This document shows positions 1-8,346 of a stretch of DNA of 64,000 bases, piece by piece; within the stretch, counting starts at the first letter, position 1, and the number at the start of each line of letters is the position of its first letter. The notes under the pieces were generated by a model, which had not been told where the DNA came from, did no database searches, and was given only the letters and a program-made list of their open reading frames with translations. The position numbers were made by a program, and so were the translations under genes. Origin of the DNA: JABDMH01 sp050298535 (GTDB lineage Bacteria > Bacteroidota > Bacteroidia > Chitinophagales > Saprospiraceae); the NCBI GenBank assembly GCA_050298535.1, contig JBNKUI010000063.1, positions 124,001 through 188,000 on the forward strand. Reading direction: 5' to 3'.

Positions 1-521
1 GCTACTTCTGCGAGCTGTTCCAACCGTCTTTGCAGTACCTCACGTGCAAATTCGCTGAGGTCCAGGAAATTGGCATTTGGATGATCCTTCCTGAATCCCA
101 GTGTCAACAGATAGGAAGGTAAGTCTTCTGCCCTGGTCTTTATTACTCGAGGTCTGGATATTATGTCTGACAAATCATTTAGGCTCAGGTCCACCTTTTC
201 ATTGGTTTCTATGAAGGCTTTATCCATGTCCCAACCATAGACAAAGTTGATTCTGATTTCGCCTTGCCCCCACTTAGCTTCGGTCGCCAGTTGGACGATT
301 CCATTCATGGTGAGCAGATGCCGCCTAATAGGAGCTAAGGCCTGGCGTTCCACTTCAGATGGACTTTTATCCGGAGCATCTACCTGGATAATCATCACCG
401 GAATATCCAGGTCCGGCAAGAGTGATACATCTAAATTGCGTATACCGATGCCTGCCAGGATTAGCAATCCGACAAAAAGCATAATGACGCTTACAGGTTT
501 ATGAATTAAAAATCTTACCAA
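1..521 (-). CDS. RND-family efflux transporter, N-terminal part (cut by window edge)
   Basis: The minus strand is open from a TTG at 521 to the left edge, giving about 173 residues. It begins with a short cytoplasmic stretch, then one membrane segment (VSVIMLFVGLLILAGIGI) and LDVSLLPDLDIPVMIIQV, followed by PSEVERQALAPI; this is the usual start of AcrB/CzcA-type pumps (TM1 plus the porter PN1 entry). The start is chosen as TTG because AGGAAT lies just upstream, only four bases separate it from the stop of the preceding RND gene, and the first in-frame ATG falls inside TM1. It is the last visible gene of a LytTR / membrane-fusion / RND / RND operon, so two inner-membrane pump subunits probably share one adaptor, perhaps as a heteromeric pump like MdtBC. 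The C-terminal part, including the proton-relay helices, is outside the window. Confidence 0.85.
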   Translation of the reverse strand, partial: MVRFLIHKPVSVIMLFVGLLILAGIGIRNLDVSLLPDLDIPVMIIQVDAPDKSPSEVERQALAPIRRHLLTMNGIVQLATEAKWGQGEIRINFVYGWDMDKAFIETNEKVDLSLNDLSDIISRPRVIKTRAEDLPSYLLTLGFRKDHPNANFLDLSEFAREVLQRRLEQLAEV

Positions 522-525
522 ATTC

Positions 526-3500
526 CTAATTATTTTTTCTTAACTGCCTACTTACAATACCTAATTCCAAAAACACTACTACTCCAATCACCGAAAATAC
601 CAGTCCAGCAATAGTACATATCGCCAATGAATACCAGAACGGTTCATTCTTCTCGAATAAAAGAAATGGAAGAAGGCCCAGTACGGTAGAAAATATCGTC
701 AATAGAATAGGGATGATTTTTGCATTATATGCTTTTACGAAGGCCTGAAAACTGCTCAAATTTCTATGCTTACGTATGTTGTTGTAATCATTTATAATAA
801 AAATACCTGCATTAACTGAAAGGCCGGCCACTAATAAGAAAGCAGCGAATCCGCCCTGGTCGAAGCGAAAATTAAAAAAATGCACAGCCAGGAAAATGCC
901 AATAAAAGACACGGGTACTAGTAGTATCGGGACTAGTGCCTGTCGGAGTGAATTAAATAATATGGATGAAATAATGAAGATAACGAGAATAGAGGCCAGT
1001 ACAATGTACACGACCTTATCTTGGGAGTCGCTCCACCACCATCCTCTTTGGTCATCACTGATTTGATATCCAGGGGGTAGCTGCGCCTTTATCTCTTGTA
1101 GCGCCTGTTTTTTTATTTTTTCAGCCAGACGGTAATTGCCGACAAAGTCATATTCGAGGAAGAGTTGATATTGTTGATTATACCGTACTATTTTGTTCTC
1201 ACCGTGATGCACTTCTAAGCTATTCACTGTATGGGTTTTAAGATATTCTGCTGTATCATTGGCTTGCAGGGTATGTTGTGCAACCCAGATATCATTACTT
1301 TGTGGGTCATTTGAAATCACTCGAATGGGCAGTGGATTTTGGTCGGTTTGAAGTATACCAATAGTGCCCTTATCGGGAGTAATATCTCGCCAGTATTCAA
1401 GATAGGTTCCTCTTCGTTGAGGTCGAAGATTATTCATCAGTTTCTCGTCAAACGATAGATCAAAATATCGATCATCTGAATCAAAATAATTGCGTGTGGG
1501 ATTAATAGAAACGTTTTGGATTCGCATGTGCTGCAAAAGATTTTTACGGGCTTCCATGGCCACCTCTTGTAGCTGGTCATAGTTATAACCCAAAAGTCTT
1601 AAATGAGTGGTCAGCCTGCGCCCTCTCAATTCATTGTTAAAACCCTGTCCTACACCGTAAATCTGAAAATCTCCTCCTCCGCTATTTACGGCCCTGGTCT
1701 CAAGCAAGGATTTGAGATAATACGGGAAAGCACCATCCGCATATTCCGGTCTAAAACTGATTTCGACAGATGACGTATTAGGACCTGATACGAAGCTACT
1801 GACCTGTTTTACTTCGGAAAATGATGAGATGTACTCTTCAAAATCTTTGATAATATGGTTTAGCTGTTCAGTGGTGCCCCCAAATGGGACACTTGCTCGG
1901 AGAAAAAGACGAGTCTCTTGCTTTTCGGTCTGTGCAAAGTAAAAATTGTCTTTCCGCTTTGTGAAAAGACGGAGGGTGCCTCCCAGATATCTTGATAGTT
2001 TTGTATGCAATTTCTCCCCATACCACCCCACCATTACCTCGTTATATATCCGGGCTATCTTTCTTTCTGATTTAATCTCATTAGGTAGGAGAAATAGCGG
2101 TATACCAAAAGCAAGGATTAATAAGGTGAGAAGGATCCAGCGCCGAGCTATCCGTCTGGAGTAAGCACTGTACAACCGATTAAATTTCACCAATCTTCTC
2201 CTCCTGGACCACGAGATCACGCTTGAGTCTTGCTCGGTAATTATAGCTGGCAGATAATATAAGGAGACCAGGAGCGACACAAGCACATTAATGATAAAAA
2301 CCCAGGCGAAGTCGGTTAATTGTTCTCGGTATTCGGGAGATATAAAGAAGATGATCGAAAGTGCGCCAATAGTGGTAAGTGTCGCTGCCAACAAGGCCAC
2401 AAATATTTTTTGGCTACGGTCTTTATAGATATGATCAGTAGCCACAATTAGATTATCGAGCACGATACCTAAGGATAATGTCATGCCTGCAAGGGAGTAC
2501 AAGTGTAATTCTAATCCAGCCAGATAATATATGATGACACTGACAAGCAGAGATATTGTAAAGCCACTCCAGACGGCAAAAATCTTGAACCAATGTCGGT
2601 AAATAATCACCATGCTAAAGAAAAGGATGAGCATCGCCGCTAACATGCGGATGCCGATCGTGCGAAGCTCTTTTGCCAGATATGCTGACCTGTCCATTTC
2701 GAGAAGGAGGTCAACGCCTTTCGGTATCGAGTTCTTCAGTTCCGCTATTTTTTTTCTACATATTGAGGCCAGCTTAATAAAGTTTACATCCTCATCTGCA
2801 TAGAGAGTCATGTTTGTACTTCGTTGCTTGTTAATTCGATAGTACGTTTGCACCATTGAGGGAACGATGTCAATGGAGGCTAGTTCACCAAGCCTTATAT
2901 TGCGACCTCCCGATGTAGCAATAGGTAGATTTCTTAAATGTTGAATTTCATTCTCCTGTGATTGTTGCCGGGCTATATTTACGGCTACACTATGGTCTTT
3001 CCCGTTATAGATAGTTCCAACAAAATGTCTTTCATTGTCTTGTCGTATAGCTGTAGAAATCACCCTGGCATTGATATTTAATTTCGCAAGTTGATTTGCA
3101 TCGTATGTAATCTGGCATTCGTCTTTCTGCAGTCCGCGTAGGGTGATGTCGGATACACCATCAATGAGGCCCAGGGGTGATACTAGTTTTTGGCGGAGTA
3201 ATTCTTCCAGCTCTTTGCCGGGGAGATCTGAGATCACTGCATATGAGAGCAATGAAGATTTGGTTTCAAATTTACTGTCGTAGGATATCTGTGGATAGGT
3301 CACTTCGCGAGGCAGTTGGGCATACGTCTGGCGAATGAGTACAGAGGCATTTAGTCGCACATCAGCCATGTCAGCCTCTCTGCTGAAGGACATAGATATG
3401 CTTCCACGATTTTCCTCAGAAATTGAGGTGATTTCCGTAAGATGTTCCAGCCGGCTCAGTACTCTTTCCAGCAAGGACGTCACTTGTCTTTCGACCTCCA

Positions 3501-3651
3501 CTGGACCTGTGTTTGGGTATGAAAAATCAACCGAAAGTTTTTGTACCCGAGGTGAAGGATTTAATTGAAGATTGATCAATGGTAATAGCATCGCACCCAT
3601 TATTCCGGCCAGCAAAAAAAGCATTCGGATTTGGAAGGCAGCTCTTACCAT
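526..3651 (-). CDS. RND-family efflux transporter (inner membrane pump)
   Basis: At 1041 residues this is a full-length RND permease with TM1 near residues 8-28, two periplasmic porter regions, central TM blocks around 330-490 and C-terminal TM blocks around 850-1035. TM4 carries GIVLDNLIVATDH where classical pumps have an Asp-Asp pair, so the second Asp is Asn; TM10 has GLSVNAGIFIINDY and lacks the Lys of AcrB. The proton relay is therefore of a non-AcrB type. It starts 5 bases after the stop of the membrane-fusion gene and is followed 4 bases later by a second RND gene, so all are co-transcribed. Substrate cannot be told from sequence; drugs, lipids or metals are all possible. Family assignment is secure, specific function is not. 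Confidence 0.9.
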   Translation of the reverse strand: MVRAAFQIRMLFLLAGIMGAMLLPLINLQLNPSPRVQKLSVDFSYPNTGPVEVERQVTSLLERVLSRLEHLTEITSISEENRGSISMSFSREADMADVRLNASVLIRQTYAQLPREVTYPQISYDSKFETKSSLLSYAVISDLPGKELEELLRQKLVSPLGLIDGVSDITLRGLQKDECQITYDANQLAKLNINARVISTAIRQDNERHFVGTIYNGKDHSVAVNIARQQSQENEIQHLRNLPIATSGGRNIRLGELASIDIVPSMVQTYYRINKQRSTNMTLYADEDVNFIKLASICRKKIAELKNSIPKGVDLLLEMDRSAYLAKELRTIGIRMLAAMLILFFSMVIIYRHWFKIFAVWSGFTISLLVSVIIYYLAGLELHLYSLAGMTLSLGIVLDNLIVATDHIYKDRSQKIFVALLAATLTTIGALSIIFFISPEYREQLTDFAWVFIINVLVSLLVSLYYLPAIITEQDSSVISWSRRRRLVKFNRLYSAYSRRIARRWILLTLLILAFGIPLFLLPNEIKSERKIARIYNEVMVGWYGEKLHTKLSRYLGGTLRLFTKRKDNFYFAQTEKQETRLFLRASVPFGGTTEQLNHIIKDFEEYISSFSEVKQVSSFVSGPNTSSVEISFRPEYADGAFPYYLKSLLETRAVNSGGGDFQIYGVGQGFNNELRGRRLTTHLRLLGYNYDQLQEVAMEARKNLLQHMRIQNVSINPTRNYFDSDDRYFDLSFDEKLMNNLRPQRRGTYLEYWRDITPDKGTIGILQTDQNPLPIRVISNDPQSNDIWVAQHTLQANDTAEYLKTHTVNSLEVHHGENKIVRYNQQYQLFLEYDFVGNYRLAEKIKKQALQEIKAQLPPGYQISDDQRGWWWSDSQDKVVYIVLASILVIFIISSILFNSLRQALVPILLVPVSFIGIFLAVHFFNFRFDQGGFAAFLLVAGLSVNAGIFIINDYNNIRKHRNLSSFQAFVKAYNAKIIPILLTIFSTVLGLLPFLLFEKNEPFWYSLAICTIAGLVFSVIGVVVFLELGIVSRQLRKNN

Positions 3652-3656
3652 TTGAT

Positions 3657-4751
3657 CTATAGAGTGGTGATCAATGAATCAATAACAACCGGTTCGAGGT
3701 GGGCCAGGTTAAAATTATTGGAAATGATAACGGTGTCACCTGGCTGGGGTCCATCATCTTTCAGGGTGTAATGGGTTGAATTCTCCTGGTCGATATGACC
3801 ATATACCCAGTGAGCAACCCCTTTTCTATAAACAAATATGACGTATCGATCTTGTCGATCGAGTACAGCGGATTTTGGCAGTATGCGTCGACCAGGAACG
3901 GACTCTTGAACAACTATACTGACTTTCATACCATCAAGTAGCTGACCTGCATTTTTCAAGATGTCTGCATATACCCAGATTAGTCCATCTTCATCCACCA
4001 TTGGGCTATAGCTGGTCACTTTGGCATTCGACGTATTTTCTCCATGGAACGGTGTGACTTCAACAGCCATGCCTTTACGGACCGCAGCAATTTCTGATTC
4101 GAGTACTGGAAATTTGACTTCCAGCCTACGGTCATTAACGATAGTGCACAGTTTTTTATAGTTGGTAACGGGATTTCCCACCTGGGCCTCAAGTTCTGCC
4201 ACTATACCATTGATCGGAGACTTAATTTCTTTCTCTGACAATTCAGCCCTTTTATGATCGATTCGTTTTTGTAAAGACCGTATGCCAAGTTCTATTTCGA
4301 CTTTTTCCCGCATTGTTTCTGGCGGTTGGTGGCCCCTATCATATCCTAGAGATAGTAATCTTGCTTCCAGTTGAAGTTTTTTTTCATCCATTTCAGCCTC
4401 GATCAATTCATACTCTTGTCGCCATTTTACAGTGTCCAGATTGGCAAGAATCTGACCAACTGACACCTTTTGTCCCCGGTGGACATTCACCTCTCTGATT
4501 ATCCCGTTAGCGGGAAAGCTTATGTCCACTTTTTCCCTTGATTGGATCTTACCCTGACTCAGTATTTCTTTCTCGAAGGAGTGAATAGAGAGGATAGTAG
4601 CATAAACATGGGTGGTATCTTGAGTGACCTCGGCGCCTTCTGTCGCTTGATCAGCCAGAGCTTGCTCTTTAGTGTTACATCCGAAAATACCAAGGTCTGA
4701 AGTAATAATGATGCTGCATAAAACAATGTACATCAGATCTCGGCTCTTCAT
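3657..4751 (-). CDS. RND efflux periplasmic adaptor (membrane fusion protein)
   Basis: This 364-residue protein has an N-terminal hydrophobic signal ending in SDLGIFGC, a plausible lipobox, so it is probably a lipoprotein bound to the inner membrane. Next come a lipoyl/barrel-sandwich half-motif (GIIREVNVHRGQKVSVGQIL), a short helical hairpin (about 115-175) and the second half (SPINGIVAELEAQVGNPV), then beta-barrel and membrane-proximal domains; this is the HlyD/AcrA architecture. It would link the inner-membrane RND pumps encoded just downstream to an outer-membrane channel; no TolC gene sits in this operon, so the channel must come from elsewhere. Its ATG overlaps the stop of the LytTR gene by four bases, indicating translational coupling. 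Confidence 0.88.
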   Translation of the reverse strand: MKSRDLMYIVLCSIIITSDLGIFGCNTKEQALADQATEGAEVTQDTTHVYATILSIHSFEKEILSQGKIQSREKVDISFPANGIIREVNVHRGQKVSVGQILANLDTVKWRQEYELIEAEMDEKKLQLEARLLSLGYDRGHQPPETMREKVEIELGIRSLQKRIDHKRAELSEKEIKSPINGIVAELEAQVGNPVTNYKKLCTIVNDRRLEVKFPVLESEIAAVRKGMAVEVTPFHGENTSNAKVTSYSPMVDEDGLIWVYADILKNAGQLLDGMKVSIVVQESVPGRRILPKSAVLDRQDRYVIFVYRKGVAHWVYGHIDQENSTHYTLKDDGPQPGDTVIISNNFNLAHLEPVVIDSLITTL

Positions 4752-5092
4752 ACCTTATACCATTTTTTGGCGAAAAGTTCTGTTCTTCTTCGAGCAAGGG
4801 GAATAGCCATTTCGCGTGATAGATATACGCTCCCAGCTCTTAAATCGATATTCTGTACGTAGCGAAGGTTCACCAGATGGGATCGGTGAGAGAGTGCAAA
4901 GTCATGACTATGGAGTTTGGCACATACTTCACCAAAAGCTCCTTGGACTACAAACTTTCTACCATCGTTTGAATAAATGTGCAGTAATCCATTTTCAACA
5001 TATATATGTAAAATGTTGGTATACAGAATTTTGTGCATTGATTTGGGCTGTCTGATAATTAGTTTATCACCCTGGTAAAGAAGTTTACTCAT
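4748..5092 (-). CDS. LytTR DNA-binding domain protein without receiver
   Basis: At 114 residues the protein is essentially one LytTR DNA-binding domain: ILYTNILHIYVENGLLHIYS, then HDFALSHRSHLVNLRYVQNI and VYLSREMAIPLARRR are the hallmark beta-strand and recognition segments. No CheY-like receiver domain precedes it, unlike AlgR/AgrA, so it cannot be controlled by phosphorylation in the usual way; it may bind DNA constitutively or with a partner. It is the first gene of the efflux operon (4-base overlap with the adaptor gene) and probably regulates that operon. The ATG at 5092 faces a 530-base gap that should hold its promoter. Confidence 0.85.
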   Translation of the reverse strand: MSKLLYQGDKLIIRQPKSMHKILYTNILHIYVENGLLHIYSNDGRKFVVQGAFGEVCAKLHSHDFALSHRSHLVNLRYVQNIDLRAGSVYLSREMAIPLARRRTELFAKKWYKV

Positions 5093-5622
5093 AAGATCGG
5101 ATTTGGGGACAATGCAAATAAAAGAATTGCAATTGCAGTATTTCGGATATTACGAGTGTGCTCTACTAAGGTATAGATTTGTAGATAATATTCCTAATTA
5201 TTTAACAAATTAGTTACAGGCCTTTTTAATATCAATATTGTTGATCCGAAATTTATGTTAAGAGATCACGTAGTTGCTGAATCATTTTTACTTCAAAGGA
5301 TCGTGGCTACCAAATTTCGAATCAGTGACTTGCGTTTAGTATAGTAGACAGATAGCAAATTAATTTCCGAATTAAAATGAAAAACCTGCTTCATAGGTCG
5401 ACATGTGGAAACTACATTTAGTATAGATGGGCTTTGATCGGGTCGCTTTCAATGAAATAATATATCAAATGGGCTTCCGATCCGCTCATCTAAGAAGTAC
5501 TACCGTTCAATCGTATATTTAAACCATTCACTTACGGGACCAAGCCAGCTGCTTACAAATAAGACGTAAGATTTGCCTCGACAATAGAACATAGCTAGTT
5601 TTCGGTTTCAGAAATCTAAGAA
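5093..5622. promoter_or_regulatory. Divergent intergenic region with no gene seen
   Basis: These 530 bases separate the minus-strand efflux operon from the plus-strand glycosyltransferase genes and should carry both promoters. I see no convincing coding sequence; the only small reading frame (ATG at 5376, 14 codons) has nothing to support it. The string tttagtatag occurs twice (about 5335-5344 and 5419-5428) in the same orientation, which could be a regulator or sigma-factor element, but two copies of a short A/T-rich word are weak evidence. Confidence 0.4.
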
Positions 5623-6927
5623 TTGAGTCATTTAACACCATCTAAAGCGGCCCACAGTAATGCTATCAAGATAGGTAGTAGTTGGACAGCAGTAGGTTTA
5701 ATTTGGCTAATCACCTTGGCAGTTTTTTGGCCGACATTCAACAATGGGTTCCAATTGGAATGGGATGATCAATGGATGCTGCTCAATCATGATCTGGTAC
5801 TTAACCCGGACTGGGAAAATATATGGTATTACCTCACACATTATGTTGATGGCCAGTACTTCCCCTTCAATCAAATATATTACGTAGTGTTATTTCAGGT
5901 GAATGGTTTTGATCCCATGGTATATCACCTGGGATCGTTGCTAATTCACATGCTCAATGCGAGTTTGGTATATGTACTGTTACGACAGATTACTAAAAAA
6001 ATCGAGAGGCCCAAAAAGCATACGAATTTGTTGGTTGCCCTAACCACACTAATTTTTGCAATACATCCTCTCCAGGTTGAAGCTGTGGCATGGATTAGTG
6101 CCAGTAAAGTACTGTTATATACTTTTTTTATGCTGTGCAGCTTAATATTGTATCTACGGTATCTTGATAGCGGCAAATATTGGTACCTACTGACTGTTTT
6201 ACTGGCCTATCTTTTGGGATTCATGTGTAAGGAACAGATGATCATTCTGCCATTATTGCTGGTCCTCTTTGACTTATTTTTTGTTGAAGCTCATATCTCA
6301 ATAAGTAGACTCGTGCTTGAGAAGGCGCTCTTTTTTTCAATTGCTGCAATTTTATGGTATTTCGCATCAAGATCGGGTATGGGCACATTGGATGTAGCTA
6401 CCTATCCATGGCATCAGCGTGTGGCTATGGGAAGTTATTGCTATTTCACCTATTGGTTCCGGTTCTTAGCTCCCATTGGTCTATTACATTTTTATGATTA
6501 CCCGATAGATGTTGGTGAGATGCTGCCTTCATTCTACTATCTGTATATTTTGATGTTTTTTTTGCTTTCCTACTGTATTATGGAATTGTGGCGAAAGCGA
6601 GCTCGAACAGTGGTTTTTAGTCTGCTATTTACAATCGTATCTCTTGCCCTTGTTCTTCATATAATTCCTAGTCCTCGCACATACATGGCAGCCGATCGAT
6701 TCCTTTACATTCCGATGATTGGGATGGGGCTTCTTGTAATCTGGTTGATGGGTTTGACTTGGTCAAGATGGCCGAGCGTAAGACCCGTTTATACTATGGG
6801 ATTCGTGGCCACTCTCTTACTTTTCCTAGGATTAATTTCTTTTGATAAGACAAAGAAATGGCGTGATTCAGTGAGTTTAAAAAAAGAAGTAAGAGAATAT
6901 CTCGAACAAAGAAACCTTATCCAATGA
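5623..6927 (+). CDS. GT-C type polytopic membrane glycosyltransferase (TMTC/PMT-like, no TPR)
   Basis: The 434-residue protein has about ten hydrophobic helices. An acidic motif follows the first one (FQLEWDDQWML), as in GT-C enzymes that use polyprenyl-phosphate sugars, and AIHPLQVEAVAWISASKVLL matches the HPxxVExVAW motif of TMTC / TPR-containing O-mannosyltransferase-like proteins. Those relatives usually carry C-terminal TPR repeats; this one ends right after the last helix, so only the membrane module is present. The start is a TTG at 5623; no ATG occurs before the acidic motif. The stop overlaps the ATG of the downstream GT2 gene by four bases, so the pair is coupled: the GT2 enzyme likely makes the lipid-linked sugar that this enzyme transfers to an acceptor outside the membrane. 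The acceptor is unknown. Confidence 0.75.
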   Translation: MSHLTPSKAAHSNAIKIGSSWTAVGLIWLITLAVFWPTFNNGFQLEWDDQWMLLNHDLVLNPDWENIWYYLTHYVDGQYFPFNQIYYVVLFQVNGFDPMVYHLGSLLIHMLNASLVYVLLRQITKKIERPKKHTNLLVALTTLIFAIHPLQVEAVAWISASKVLLYTFFMLCSLILYLRYLDSGKYWYLLTVLLAYLLGFMCKEQMIILPLLLVLFDLFFVEAHISISRLVLEKALFFSIAAILWYFASRSGMGTLDVATYPWHQRVAMGSYCYFTYWFRFLAPIGLLHFYDYPIDVGEMLPSFYYLYILMFFLLSYCIMELWRKRARTVVFSLLFTIVSLALVLHIIPSPRTYMAADRFLYIPMIGMGLLVIWLMGLTWSRWPSVRPVYTMGFVATLLLFLGLISFDKTKKWRDSVSLKKEVREYLEQRNLIQ

Positions 6928-7946
6928 GGACGGAAAGACATATTGAGATATCGGTGGTTGCACCATGCTATAACGAGGAGAAAAATATCCTGCCATTCCT
7001 GAATCGCCTGGATGCGATCATGTTGGAGACAGGATTCTCCTATGAGGTAATCATTGTCGATGATGGCAGCACCGATCATTCTCAAGAAGTCCTTTGGCAA
7101 AATGTGGAAGAATTTCCATTAGAAGTGATATCCCTCGCACGAAATTTTGGTCAACAAGCAGCACTGCTTGCGGGCATCCACAACGCCAAAGGAAGAGCTA
7201 TCGTCACCATTGACCTCGATTTGCAACAACCACCAGAATTAATACCGCAACTAATTGCACTGTGGCGTCAGGGTGCCATGATAGTACATGCCATACCCAC
7301 CTATCATCGGTCTGCCACTTGGCACAAAAAGTTGACTTCAAAACTTTACTATAGGGTCTTAAAGGTGCTGGGATCAGATGTTGTGTACAAGGCCAATGAT
7401 TTTAGAATTTTTGACAGAAAGGTTGGAAATATTGTCAAGGAATTGCCAGAAAAGAATCTTTATCTGAGGGGTTTGTTTTCCTGGATGGGTTTTAAGCAGG
7501 ACACTTTGGAGTACTTGCATAGGCCCAGGATTAAGGGAGATACCAAATACTCCTATTTAAAAATGTTTAATCTGGCGCTAAGAGGCCTTGCCAGTCAAAG
7601 TATTACACCATTGCGAATCGGATTGTTTATCGGCGTTTTGTCCATAGGGCTCGCCCTTGCGTTGATCGCGTGGGCTTTGGTCGTACATTTTTTGTTTAAA
7701 CAGACAGTGGCTGGCTGGACCAGTCTCGTGATTGTTTTACTTTTCTTTAGCAGTATCAATTTCCTATTACTTGGCATTATAGGAGAATATGTTGGTCAAC
7801 TATTTATAGAAGTAAAGGGAAGACCCCAATACCTACTTGGTGATGCTCCTCTTATGAAAGATGGGCAATCCATAAAAGAGGTAAACACATTACAGAATTA
7901 TAGTGATGCAAAACCTGTTGCTCACTATCCTATTGAAAAGGCTTAA
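6924..7946 (+). CDS. GT2 polyprenyl-phosphate glycosyltransferase (DPM1/GtrB-like)
   Basis: This 340-residue protein has an N-terminal GT-A fold: VVAPCYNEEKNI, EVIIVDDGSTDHS (nucleotide-sugar Asp pair), SLARNFGQQAALLAG, and DLDLQQPPELI (metal-binding DxD region). Two C-terminal transmembrane helices (about 230-255 and 265-290) follow, as in GtrB/ArnC-like enzymes that transfer a sugar from a nucleotide donor to undecaprenyl phosphate on the cytoplasmic face. The ATG overlaps the upstream GT-C stop (ATGA), so both are made together and probably act in sequence. The sugar is not predictable. The next gene, 43 bases on, encodes a small secreted Cys-rich peptide, a possible but unproven acceptor. 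Confidence 0.88.
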   Translation: MRTERHIEISVVAPCYNEEKNILPFLNRLDAIMLETGFSYEVIIVDDGSTDHSQEVLWQNVEEFPLEVISLARNFGQQAALLAGIHNAKGRAIVTIDLDLQQPPELIPQLIALWRQGAMIVHAIPTYHRSATWHKKLTSKLYYRVLKVLGSDVVYKANDFRIFDRKVGNIVKELPEKNLYLRGLFSWMGFKQDTLEYLHRPRIKGDTKYSYLKMFNLALRGLASQSITPLRIGLFIGVLSIGLALALIAWALVVHFLFKQTVAGWTSLVIVLLFFSSINFLLLGIIGEYVGQLFIEVKGRPQYLLGDAPLMKDGQSIKEVNTLQNYSDAKPVAHYPIEKA

Positions 7947-7989
7947 CTCGATAATTAAAGATATTTTTTAACCTTCAAACAAATTTATT

Positions 7990-8259
7990 ATGAGAAAGAT
8001 TATTATGATACTGGGACTGGGCTTATTTTTATTTGCATTTTCCACCCACATTCAAACTTCGATTAAGGGTGGTATGCAAATGACAACAAGTAAAGCACTG
8101 GCTCAGGGTACTGATAATTGTACTTACTACTGGTATGTTTCACATGAAGTGCTGATTACATGTTCCCACTGCATGCCTCCATCGGGAGGAGGTGCAGTTT
8201 TCGCTCAGGGATGTGCAGTGGACGGTACAGGTTGTAGAGAATGTCCATGTCCCTGTTGA
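7990..8259 (+). CDS. Small secreted Cys-rich peptide, NVEALA-like
   Basis: This 89-residue protein begins with a classic signal sequence (MRKIIMILGLGLFLFAF), then a leader region ending TTSKALAQG, and a short mature part with eight cysteines, finishing CRECPCPC. The KALA segment sits where the NVEALA family of Bacteroidota peptides has its namesake motif, and a 6-bladed propeller lipoprotein gene directly downstream is the known companion of that family. The exact NVEALA letters are not present, so membership is by layout rather than motif. A CxxC pair (CSHC) and the CPCPC end could bind metal or form disulfides. Function of such peptides is unknown; secretion to periplasm or outside is inferred. 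The upstream ATG has little Shine-Dalgarno, normal for this phylum. Confidence 0.7.
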   Translation: MRKIIMILGLGLFLFAFSTHIQTSIKGGMQMTTSKALAQGTDNCTYYWYVSHEVLITCSHCMPPSGGGAVFAQGCAVDGTGCRECPCPC

Positions 8260-8293
8260 TTAAATGAGTTAATATTATTTTATTGAAAAGGAT

Positions 8294-8329
8294 GGAATAG
8301 TGAATATTGATTCTATTATTCACTATTCC
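8294..8329 (+). other. Perfect 12-bp inverted repeat (intergenic hairpin)
   Basis: GGAATAGTGAAT at 8294-8305 is exactly complementary to ATTCACTATTCC at 8318-8329 with a 12-base loop; the flanks (AGGAT / ATCCT) can extend the stem with a bulge. It lies between the peptide stop (8259) and the propeller lipoprotein start (8347). No run of T follows, so it is more likely an mRNA-stabilising, processing or attenuation hairpin, giving more peptide than lipoprotein, than a full terminator. Confidence 0.65.
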
Positions 8330-8346
8330 ATAATCCTGCTAAATCA

